Below, piece after piece: positions 1 to 5,754 of a stretch of 5,754 nucleotides of DNA. A program made the translations under genes and the position numbers. How positions within the stretch are numbered: position 1 is the first letter of the stretch; every line of letters starts with the position of its first letter. This DNA comes from Paracoccaceae bacterium (GTDB lineage Bacteria; Pseudomonadota; Alphaproteobacteria; Rhodobacterales; Rhodobacteraceae). The stretch covers positions 1-5,754 of the forward strand of contig SKWP01000023.1 of assembly GCA_007128865.1 (NCBI GenBank). The letters run 5' to 3'. The notes under the pieces are model-generated. The model was given only the letters and a program-made list of their open reading frames with translations, was not told the DNA's origin and searched no databases.

Positions 1-73
1 CGGGCCACCGGCCGCGAACCGGCAAACCGGCGCCGGCCGCGCCCGGACCGGGCCGCCGAGCAGGTACCAAAGG

Positions 74-100
74 CAGCCCCCGGCCGCGTGGCCGGGGCTG
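74..100. terminator. GC-rich hairpin, possible weak terminator
   Basis: The arms CAGCCCCCGGCC (74-85) and GGCCGGGGCTG (90-100) pair with one bulged C around a GCGT loop. On the + strand no T run follows, so it is not a textbook intrinsic terminator in that direction. Read leftward, the stem is followed by a short CTTTGG, which is slightly better. It may separate an upstream unit from this operon, or it may be structure from base composition alone. It overlaps the TGA at 99-101 of the open frame entering from the left edge. Confidence 0.35.
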
Positions 101-114
101 ACCGCGCATCGTGC

Positions 115-144
115 TGGCCAAGGCCGCAGGTGTTCCACTATAGT
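115..144 (+). promoter_or_regulatory. Candidate sigma-70-type promoter for the operon
   Basis: TATAGT at 139-144 matches the -10 consensus TATAAT at five of six positions. It is the most AT-rich patch in the left flank. The matching -35 is weak: TGGCCA at 115-120 with an 18-base spacer agrees with TTGACA at four positions. Transcription would begin near 151, giving a short leader before the ATG at 182 and the xpaC start at 265. No operator or riboswitch fold is recognisable. It is the only plausible promoter I see ahead of the genes, but an upstream promoter outside the window cannot be excluded. Confidence 0.35.
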
Positions 145-181
145 CGGCGCCGTGGGTGCAACGGTTTCGGCAGCAGGCAAG

Positions 182-264
182 ATGTCCGGCAAGAGGGTTC
201 AGAGACTGGCATTCGTCCTGCTGGTCGCGCTGATCGTCTATGTCGCCTTCTTCGGGGGGCGCTG

Positions 265-265
<1 letters not shown>
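182..265 (+). CDS. Possible 27-aa single-helix membrane peptide
   Basis: A short reading frame starts MSGKRVQRLA and continues as a hydrophobic run (FVLLVALIVYVAFF, about residues 11-24), ending GGR. That is a basic N-terminus followed by one membrane-spanning helix, expected to insert with the N-terminus inside. Its TGA overlaps the ATG of the XpaC-family gene (TGATG at 263-267), which suggests translational coupling. In its favour: G/C at most third positions, and the competing xpaC-frame extension over this stretch has T-rich third positions. Against it: the frame stays open back to the left edge, the only upstream purine motif is AGG at 175-177 just four bases from the ATG, and it uses AGG and AGA arginine codons, which should be rare in such a genome. 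I recognise no family. It could instead be leader sequence. Confidence 0.42.
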
Positions 266-1161
<896 letters not shown>

Positions 1162-1170
1162 CGACCGGCA

Positions 1171-1186
1171 GGCGGGCATCCCCGCC
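1171..1186 (+). other. Small hairpin in the xpaC-telA gap
   Basis: GGCGGG (1171-1176) and CCCGCC (1181-1186) form a 6-bp stem with a CATC loop, ten bases after the xpaC stop. A few T residues follow only later, around 1200-1205. It is too short and too far from a T run for a confident terminator. It might tune mRNA stability or read-through between xpaC and telA, or it may be chance in GC-rich DNA. Confidence 0.25.
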
Positions 1187-1208
1187 GCCGTCCGCAAGCT
1201 TGTTTGAA

Positions 1209-1215
1209 GAAAGGA
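1209..1215 (+). promoter_or_regulatory. Ribosome binding site of telA
   Basis: GAAAGGA sits seven bases before the ATG at 1223. It is one of the clearer Shine-Dalgarno sequences in the window and supports that start over internal ATGs such as the one at 1382. Confidence 0.7.
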
Positions 1216-1222
1216 TTGGACC

Positions 1223-2407
1223 ATGCCCGAAACCGTTCGCCAGCAGGCCGAGGCCGCCCTTGCCGAGATCGAGCAAGTGACTCGCACCGAACTTCCGCTG
1301 CCGGCCGAGGCCGAAATCAGCCTTCCGGCAGCCGCGCCCGAAGAGGCCGATGCGATCCGGTCGCGCATGGCCGAAATCGACATGTCTGACACCGCCTCGA
1401 TCATCGGCTTCGGCGCGCGGGCGCAGATCGACCTGCAGCAGATCAGCCAGGCCATGCTTCAGGACGTCAAGACCAAGGATGTCGGACCGGCCGGTGAAAG
1501 CCTGACGCAGATCGTCAGCACCATCCGCGGCTTTTCGATTTCCGAACTCGACGGCCGGCGCGACCGCAGCTGGTGGGAAAGACTGCTGGGCAGGGCCGCG
1601 CCCTTTGCCGCATTCATGGCCCGTTTCGAGACCGTGCAGGCGCAGATCGACCGCATCACCGAAAACCTGCTGTCGCACGAGCACCGCCTGCTGAAGGACA
1701 TCAAGGGGCTCGACAAGCTCTATGAAAAGACGCTGGAATTCTACCATGAACTGGCGCTCTACATCGCCGCCGGCGATGCCAAGCTCCGCGAGCTTGACGA
1801 AACCGCCATCCCCGGAAAACAGGCCGCCGTCGATGCGGCCGATGACGATGCCAAGGTCATGGTCGCTCAGGAATTGCGCGACCTGCGCGCCGCCCGCGAC
1901 GACCTGGAACGCCGGGTCCATGACCTGCGCCTGACGCGGCAGGTAACCATGCAGTCGCTGCCCTCGATCAGGCTGGTGCAGGAAAACGACAAGAGCCTGG
2001 TGGGCAAGATCAATTCCACGCTCGTCAATACCGTGCCGCTGTGGGAAACCCAGCTTGCCCAGGCGCTGACGATCCAGCGGTCGCGCCAGGCCGCCGAGGC
2101 GGTGCGCAAGGCCACCGACCTGACCAACGAGTTGCTGACCGCCAATGCCGAGAACCTGCGCGAATCCAACCGCATCGTGCGCGAGGAGATGGAGCGCGGC
2201 ATCTTCGACATAGAGGCGGTGAAAAAGGCAAACGATGCGCTGGTCGCAACCATTCAGGAAAGCCTCCAGATCGCCGACGAAGGCAAGGCCCGGCGCGCCG
2301 CCGCCGAGGTCGAACTGACCCGGATGGAGGCCGAACTGCGCGATACGCTGGCCTCGGCCAGGGCACGGGCCGACAGCCGCGGCGCGGCCCCGGCCGCGGC
2401 CGGCTGA
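1223..2407 (+). CDS. telA: TelA-family toxic anion resistance protein
   Basis: A 394-residue protein of the TelA/KlaA family (PF05816), named for plasmid-borne tellurite resistance and also found in chromosomal stress clusters. The diagnostic block lies at about 244-280: SLPSIRLVQENDKSL, then INSTLVNTVPLWETQLAQAL, matching the family pattern of IRL-Q-ND, followed by N-PLW. Around it the protein is almost wholly helical, with coiled-coil-like Glu/Ala/Arg/Leu stretches at about 130-240 and 290-385. There is no signal peptide or membrane helix, so it should be cytosolic and membrane-associated through partners. Length is normal for the family. The first 50 residues are Glu/Ala/Pro-rich and probably disordered, as is the Ala/Gly tail. 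It lies between xpaC and the lipoprotein gene. The biochemical function of TelA is not established, and direct action on tellurite is not implied by this sequence. Inferred role: scaffold or adaptor in a membrane-stress complex. Confidence 0.93.
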   Translation: MPETVRQQAEAALAEIEQVTRTELPLPAEAEISLPAAAPEEADAIRSRMAEIDMSDTASIIGFGARAQIDLQQISQAMLQDVKTKDVGPAGESLTQIVSTIRGFSISELDGRRDRSWWERLLGRAAPFAAFMARFETVQAQIDRITENLLSHEHRLLKDIKGLDKLYEKTLEFYHELALYIAAGDAKLRELDETAIPGKQAAVDAADDDAKVMVAQELRDLRAARDDLERRVHDLRLTRQVTMQSLPSIRLVQENDKSLVGKINSTLVNTVPLWETQLAQALTIQRSRQAAEAVRKATDLTNELLTANAENLRESNRIVREEMERGIFDIEAVKKANDALVATIQESLQIADEGKARRAAAEVELTRMEAELRDTLASARARADSRGAAPAAAG

Positions 2408-2419
2408 ACCCGGCCGCGG
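2394..2419 (+). promoter_or_regulatory. 10-bp hairpin with the telA stop codon in its loop
   Basis: CCGCGGCCGG (2394-2403) and CCGGCCGCGG (2410-2419) are perfectly complementary. The six-base loop CTGAAC holds the telA TGA (2405-2407). The right arm runs into a GGGGGG tract (2418-2423), the only purine-rich element ahead of the lipoprotein ATG at 2431. A folded stem would therefore partly hide the downstream ribosome entry site, and ribosomes finishing telA would open it, which would couple the two genes. There is no T run, so it is not a classical intrinsic terminator. The pairing is seen; the function is inference. Confidence 0.45.
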
Positions 2420-2430
2420 GGGGCCCGGCA

Positions 2431-3402
2431 ATGCGGTATCGCGCCCTGTCTTCCCTGCAGCGCGGCGGGCTGGCCGGAGCCATCGCGCTTGGCATCCTTG
2501 CCGGCTGCGACATGCCGCAGCCTGCCGCCGCCCCGCCACGCCCGGCGCCGCCACCGGCCGATGCGGCCGCCCCGGTACCGTCGCAGGCCAGCCAGGCCGT
2601 GGCGGCGCATTTTGCCCGGCAGGAGGCATCGCTGCTGGCGCGCGGCATGCTGCGCACCGATGGTGGCGGCCCCGATACGCCCTTTACCGCCGCCATGCTG
2701 GCCGAGAATTTCGTCAGGATTGCATTGTTCGACGAATACACCGAAGTGCGCGGCAGGCTGGTTTCCGGGCCGACGCCCAGCAGCCTGCGCCGCTGGGAAG
2801 CCCCGGTGCGCATGCGGCTGGAATTCGGCGCCTCGGTGGCGCAGGCAACCCGCCAGGGCGACCGCCGCGATGTCGCCGGATACACTGCCCGGCTGGCCCG
2901 GCTGACAGGCCACCCCGTCAGCCTCCTGCCCGCCGCGGCCGGCCCCGAGCAGGCAAATTTTCACATCCTGGTCCTGGACGAGGATGAACGGCGCACGGCC
3001 GAAGACCGGCTGCGCCGGCTGCTGCCCGGGATCGATGCGACATCGGTGCGCATCATCACCGACATGCCGCTTGGCGTGTCCTGTCTTGTGATGGCCTTTG
3101 CGCCCGCCGGAAGCCATGTCTATTCGCGTGCGGTCGCCATCGTGCGCGCCGAGCTGCCGGATCTGTCGCGGCTTTCGTGCTATCACGAGGAACTGGCACA
3201 GGGGCTGGGCCTGCCCAACGACAGCCCCCGCGCGCGCCCGTCGCTGTTCAACGACAACGAGGAATTCGCGCTGCTCACCCGCCATGACGAGCTTTTGCTG
3301 CGCATCCTCTATGACCCCCGCCTGCGCCCCGGCATGCGCGAGGCCGAAGCCCGCCCCATCGTGCTGCGGCTTGCAAAGGAGCTCATGCCGGGCGAAGGTT
3401 GA
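2431..3402 (+). CDS. DUF2927-family lipoprotein
   Basis: A 323-residue predicted lipoprotein. The N-terminus has an Arg-containing head, a hydrophobic core and the lipobox L-A-G-C (23-26), so Cys26 should be lipidated. Asp follows at +2, which in enterobacteria favours inner-membrane retention. A Pro/Ala-rich tether (30-55) leads to the folded domain (about 85-320), which I match to DUF2927 (PF11150): SLRRWEAPVRMRLEFGASV, then NFHILVLDEDER, then SCYHEELAQGLGLPND, then SLFNDNEEFALLTRHDELLL and LYDPRLRPGM. The segment E253-E-x-x-Q-x-x-G-x-x-N263 resembles the metzincin HExxHxxGxxH site with every His replaced, so a protease-like fold without the usual zinc site is plausible. The ATG at 2431 is chosen because it creates the signal peptide; the same frame upstream is a telA shadow. 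There is no good Shine-Dalgarno, only GGGGGG at 2418-2423. Role unknown; probably periplasmic face of the system. Confidence 0.85.
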   Translation: MRYRALSSLQRGGLAGAIALGILAGCDMPQPAAAPPRPAPPPADAAAPVPSQASQAVAAHFARQEASLLARGMLRTDGGGPDTPFTAAMLAENFVRIALFDEYTEVRGRLVSGPTPSSLRRWEAPVRMRLEFGASVAQATRQGDRRDVAGYTARLARLTGHPVSLLPAAAGPEQANFHILVLDEDERRTAEDRLRRLLPGIDATSVRIITDMPLGVSCLVMAFAPAGSHVYSRAVAIVRAELPDLSRLSCYHEELAQGLGLPNDSPRARPSLFNDNEEFALLTRHDELLLRILYDPRLRPGMREAEARPIVLRLAKELMPGEG

Positions 3403-3422
3403 ACACAGGGCACCGGTTTGTC

Positions 3423-3427
3423 AGGAG
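3423..3427 (+). promoter_or_regulatory. Ribosome binding site of the SPFH gene
   Basis: AGGAG lies nine bases before the ATG at 3437. It fixes the start there. The same frame is open for more than 300 bases upstream, but that part overlaps the lipoprotein gene and encodes no SPFH-like sequence. Confidence 0.75.
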
Positions 3428-3436
3428 AGCCGCAAA

Positions 3437-4549
3437 ATGGTATTCAAGTTCATCAAGGGCGAATTCATCGACGTCATCGAATGGACCGATGACAGCCGCA
3501 ACACCATGGTCTGGCGCTTCGAGCGCTATGGAAACGCCATCAAGTACGGTGCCAAGCTGACGGTGCGCGAGGGCCAGGTGGCGGTGTTCATCCACGAGGG
3601 CCAGCTTGCCGATGTGTTCGAACCGGGCATGTACATGCTCGAGACCAACAACATGCCGGTGATGACCACGCTGCAACACTGGGATCACCTGTTCAATTCG
3701 CCGTTCAAGTCCGAAGTCTATTTCGTCAACACCCGGCGGTTTCCGAATCTGAAATGGGGCACCCAGAACCCGGTGATGCTGCGCGATCCCGAATTCGGCC
3801 CCACGCGGGTACGTGCCTTCGGCTCCTACAGCATCCGGGTCAGGGACGCCGCGACCTTCATGAAGGAAATCGTCGGAACCGACGGGCATTTCACCCAGGA
3901 CGAGATCGCCGCCCAGATCCGCAACATCGTGGTGCAGAAGTTTTCGCGCGCGGTGGCCGCATCGGGCATTCCGGTGCTCGACATGGCCGCCAACACCCGC
4001 GAACTGAGCAGCATCATCACCGAGGCAATCGAGCCCACGCTGACCGATTACGGCCTGTCGATGCCGGAATTCTACATCGAGAACATCTCGTTGCCGAAAG
4101 AGGTGGAAGCCGCGCTCGACCGGCGCACATCGATGGGCATCGTCGGCGATCTGAACAAGTACACCCAGTTCGCCACCGCCGAGGCGATGCGCACCGCCGC
4201 GGCAACCGAAGGCGGCGGCATGGGCGCCGGGCTTGGTGCCGGCATGGGCATGGGAATGGGCATGGCCATGGCCGGCCAGCAGGCGGCAGCCGCCCAGCAG
4301 GCAGCCGCCGCCGCACCGCCGCCGCCACCCGCCGCCGCGGTGTGGCACATCGCCGAAGCCGGGCAGACGCTGGGGCCCTATTCCGAAGCCGACCTCGGGG
4401 CCATGGCCAGCGACGGCAGGCTGACCCGCGATACGCTGGTCTGGACCCAGGGGCAGGCCGGCTGGCAGAAGGCAGGCGAAACCCCGGCCCTTGCGCGCCT
4501 GTTCGCATCGATGCCGCCGCCCCCACCCCCGCCGCCGCCGGCCGGCTGA
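3437..4549 (+). CDS. YdjI-like SPFH protein with GYF_2 domain
   Basis: A 370-residue cytosolic protein. The N-terminal MVFKFIKGEFIDVIEW and the SPFH/Band-7 body (about 25-225) match the 'virion core protein-like' YdjI branch of the stomatin/prohibitin/flotillin superfamily. The end of that block, ENISLPKEVEAALDRRTSMG (215-234), is its best signature. A glycine/methionine linker (259-280, with alternating GM) and an Ala/Gln/Pro segment (281-301, with PPPPP at 294-298) lead to a GYF_2-type domain (about 302-357; W303, LGPYSEADL, VWTQGQAGW). The tail is nine prolines then AG (360-370). Many YdjI relatives end in a zinc ribbon instead; here a GYF_2 domain takes that place and a separate zinc-ribbon protein is encoded next door. 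There is no N-terminal membrane helix, so recruitment by a membrane partner is likely. SPFH proteins oligomerise and organise membrane domains; the B. subtilis relative belongs to a PspA-linked stress locus. Lies 34 bases after the lipoprotein gene. Confidence 0.9.
   Translation: MVFKFIKGEFIDVIEWTDDSRNTMVWRFERYGNAIKYGAKLTVREGQVAVFIHEGQLADVFEPGMYMLETNNMPVMTTLQHWDHLFNSPFKSEVYFVNTRRFPNLKWGTQNPVMLRDPEFGPTRVRAFGSYSIRVRDAATFMKEIVGTDGHFTQDEIAAQIRNIVVQKFSRAVAASGIPVLDMAANTRELSSIITEAIEPTLTDYGLSMPEFYIENISLPKEVEAALDRRTSMGIVGDLNKYTQFATAEAMRTAAATEGGGMGAGLGAGMGMGMGMAMAGQQAAAAQQAAAAAPPPPPAAAVWHIAEAGQTLGPYSEADLGAMASDGRLTRDTLVWTQGQAGWQKAGETPALARLFASMPPPPPPPPPAG
4238..4312 (+). repeat. In-frame low-complexity repeats in the SPFH linker
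   Basis: A GGCATG-type repeat (about 4238-4270) encodes alternating Gly-Met ending Met-Ala-Met-Ala. It is followed by two adjacent imperfect 18-base units, 4277-4294 and 4295-4312, each beginning CAGCAGGC and encoding Gln-Gln followed by four alanines. Both keep the reading frame, so copy-number change would alter linker length without breaking the protein. Confidence 0.7.
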
Positions 4550-4561
4550 CGCGTACGGGGT

Positions 4562-4565
4562 GGAG
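4562..4565 (+). promoter_or_regulatory. Ribosome binding site of the zinc-ribbon gene
   Basis: GGAG lies nine bases before the ATG at 4575 and supports that start. Upstream codons in the same frame overlap the SPFH gene. Confidence 0.6.
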
Positions 4566-4574
4566 CGCGCCGCA

Positions 4575-5684
4575 ATGACCGATACCGCCGATCAACCCTT
4601 GCCACCGGCCAACGGGGCAGGGGGCACCGAACACCGGTTCCCCTGCGCGCAGTGCGGGGCCAACCTGCGCTATGCCCCGGGCCAGACGGCAATGACCTGC
4701 AGCCACTGCGGGCATGAACAGGACATCCCCGGTGCCTGCGAGGAAAGCCGCAGCGCCGCGCTGGCCGCCCATGACCTGCACAGCGCGCTGGCGGCCCCGC
4801 TGCCCGAGGCCGACATCGAGGAAACCCGCGTCCTGTCCTGCCCCAACTGCGGTGCCCAGGTCGAATTCGACGCCGCGGTTCATTCTGCCGAATGCCCGTT
4901 CTGTGCCACGCCGGTGGTCACCGACACCGGCGCGCACCGCCATATCAAGCCGCAGGGCGTGCTGCCGTTCCGCCTGCGCGAGGAAGACGCCAAGCAGGCC
5001 TTTGCCAAATGGCTCAAGGGTCTGTGGTTCGCCCCCAACGGGCTGGCCCGCTTTGCCCGCCGCGACAACCGCTTCAGCGGCATCTATGTGCCCTACTGGG
5101 CCTTCGATGCCGATACCGACAGCCGCTATTCGGGCGAACGGGGCACCTACTACTACACCGGTTCGGGCCGGAACCGCCGTCGCCGCATCCGCTGGACACG
5201 GGTTTCGGGGCGGGTGTCGCGGCGTTTCGACCAGCTGCTGGTGATGGCCGCCCAGAGCCTGCCGCGGCGCTATGTGCGGGCGCTCGAACCCTGGCACATG
5301 GCCGAACTCGAACCCTATGACCCGCAGTTCATCGCGGGGTTCCGGGCCGAAGGCTACACGGTGGACCTGGGCCCGGGCTGGAAGATCGCCCAGGAACGGA
5401 TGGACGAGATCATCCGCCAGGACGTGCGCCGGTCCATCGGCGGCGACCAGCAGCGCATCCACAGTCTGGATACCACCCACGCCAACGAACGGTTCCGCCA
5501 CCTGCTGCTGCCGATCTGGGTTGCCGCCTACCGCTATCGCGACCGCAGCTTCCGCTTCGTGGTCAACGCCCAGACCGGACGCGTCAGGGGCGAACGCCCC
5601 TGGTCCTGGATCAAGGTCGGGCTGGCGGTGCTTGCCGCGGCTCTGGTGATCGGCGGTTTCATCTACCTGACCGAATTCGCCTGA
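4575..5684 (+). CDS. Tail-anchored double zinc-ribbon protein
   Basis: A 369-residue protein with two four-cysteine zinc ribbons: C24-x2-C27 with C42-x2-C45 (ending CSHCGH), and C89-x2-C92 with C107-x2-C110 (SCPNCG and CPFC). The central domain contains GVLPFRLREEDAKQAFAKWL (128-147), GIYVPYWAFDADTDSRYSG (169-187), an Arg-rich stretch (199-206) and SLPRRYV. It ends in one hydrophobic helix (about 346-365), so the bulk should face the cytosol with a tail anchor. Relatives are often auto-annotated as 'primosomal protein N-prime / superfamily II helicase' or 'TFIIB-type zinc ribbon'. I see no Walker A or helicase motif, so the helicase label is not supported. It is the last gene, 25 bases after the SPFH gene. 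By analogy with zinc-ribbon membrane proteins next to YdjI in B. subtilis, it may anchor the SPFH protein at the membrane (inference). Confidence 0.85.
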   Translation: MTDTADQPLPPANGAGGTEHRFPCAQCGANLRYAPGQTAMTCSHCGHEQDIPGACEESRSAALAAHDLHSALAAPLPEADIEETRVLSCPNCGAQVEFDAAVHSAECPFCATPVVTDTGAHRHIKPQGVLPFRLREEDAKQAFAKWLKGLWFAPNGLARFARRDNRFSGIYVPYWAFDADTDSRYSGERGTYYYTGSGRNRRRRIRWTRVSGRVSRRFDQLLVMAAQSLPRRYVRALEPWHMAELEPYDPQFIAGFRAEGYTVDLGPGWKIAQERMDEIIRQDVRRSIGGDQQRIHSLDTTHANERFRHLLLPIWVAAYRYRDRSFRFVVNAQTGRVRGERPWSWIKVGLAVLAAALVIGGFIYLTEFA

Positions 5685-5687
5685 TCC

Positions 5688-5754
5688 GGCCGCACCCCGC
5701 CCCCGCGTCACGCCCCGCCCACCCACCCGCGCGCCGCGGAAGCGGGGTGCGGCC
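5688..5754. terminator. Perfect 13-bp inverted repeat after the operon
   Basis: GGCCGCACCCCGC (5688-5700) is the exact reverse complement of GCGGGGTGCGGCC (5742-5754). The left arm begins three bases after the last stop codon, and the right arm ends on the last base of the window. The 41-base spacer is C-rich and holds no gene. A GC stem this long in the 3' region may end transcription or protect the message. The long loop is unusual for an intrinsic terminator, and any T run would lie beyond the window. Function is uncertain; the repeat itself is exact. Confidence 0.4.

Larger units (their letters stand above)
1..181. other. Left flank: no gene assignable with confidence
   Basis: This stretch is extremely G+C-rich, so open frames here carry little weight. 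One forward frame runs from the window edge to a TGA at 99-101 and encodes a basic Gly/Pro/Arg/Lys tail ending in SPRPRGRG. It could be the C-terminus of an upstream gene, for example one with a low-complexity RNA-binding tail, but nothing in it is diagnostic. The other two forward frames are also open. A hairpin lies at 74-100 and a weak promoter-like pair at 115-144. Three copies of ACCGGC at 7, 18 and 26 look like compositional repeats. I see no RNA gene. Confidence 0.5.

Noticed and set aside
3..101. C-terminus of an upstream + strand gene ending at the TGA at 99-101
   Set aside because: The Gly/Pro/Arg/Lys-rich tail is possible but has no diagnostic sequence, and the other frames are equally open. 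It is too weak to list as a gene without sequence to the left.
88..264. N-terminal extension of the XpaC-family protein from the GTG at 88
   Set aside because: The added residues have non-coding composition with many T-ending codons, overlap the hairpin and promoter candidate, and lack family resemblance. The ATG at 265 gives a normal N-terminus.
3184..3200. Active HExxH zinc protease site in the lipoprotein
   Set aside because: The residue at the second His position after H252-E253 is alanine, and the shifted alignment replaces all three His ligands, so a normal catalytic zinc site is not supported.
4017..5726. Long minus-strand open frame (569 codons) opposite the SPFH and zinc-ribbon genes
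   Set aside because: It lies antisense to two genes with clear domain signatures, has a low-complexity Arg/Pro/Gly/Ala composition, and is expected from the scarcity of stops in GC-rich DNA.

Overview
The window is a GC-rich stretch with strong G/C preference at third codon positions. Codon use and the best-matching protein families suggest an alphaproteobacterium, most likely a Rhodobacterales/Paracoccaceae-type organism. The DUF2927 lipoprotein family in particular is, to my knowledge, typical of that group. This taxonomic call is inference, because there is no rRNA or tRNA in the window. No mobile element, integrase or CRISPR array is visible.

Layout, all on the + strand. (1) Positions 1-181 are a left flank with a GC hairpin and a weak promoter candidate. 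(2) A possible 27-residue single-helix membrane peptide (182-265) has a stop overlapping the next start as TGATG. (3) An XpaC-family membrane protein (265-1161). (4) A TelA-family 'toxic anion resistance' protein (1223-2407). (5) A DUF2927 lipoprotein (2431-3402). (6) A YdjI-like SPFH protein with a Met/Gly and Ala/Pro-rich linker, a C-terminal GYF_2-type domain and a nine-proline tail (3437-4549). (7) A protein with two four-cysteine zinc ribbons and a single C-terminal membrane helix (4575-5684). (8) A 70-base tail with a perfect 13-bp inverted repeat. Gaps between the five main genes are 61, 23, 34 and 25 bases with no good internal promoter or strong terminator, so they look like one transcription unit.

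How the genes may work together (inference): XpaC and TelA commonly occur as a pair in bacterial membrane/envelope-stress and tellurite-resistance contexts. SPFH proteins of the YdjI type and zinc-ribbon membrane proteins also occur together, as in the Bacillus subtilis ydjFGHI stress locus. Here both pairs sit in one operon with a lipoprotein between them. A reasonable model is a membrane-organising complex: XpaC and the zinc-ribbon protein are the integral membrane parts, TelA is a cytosolic coiled-coil partner, the SPFH protein is a cytosolic scaffold at the inner leaflet, and the DUF2927 lipoprotein reports from the periplasmic side. No PspA, TerD, TerC or kinase gene is visible. None of the products shows a recognisable intact enzyme active site, although the lipoprotein carries what looks like a degenerate metzincin zinc-binding signature.
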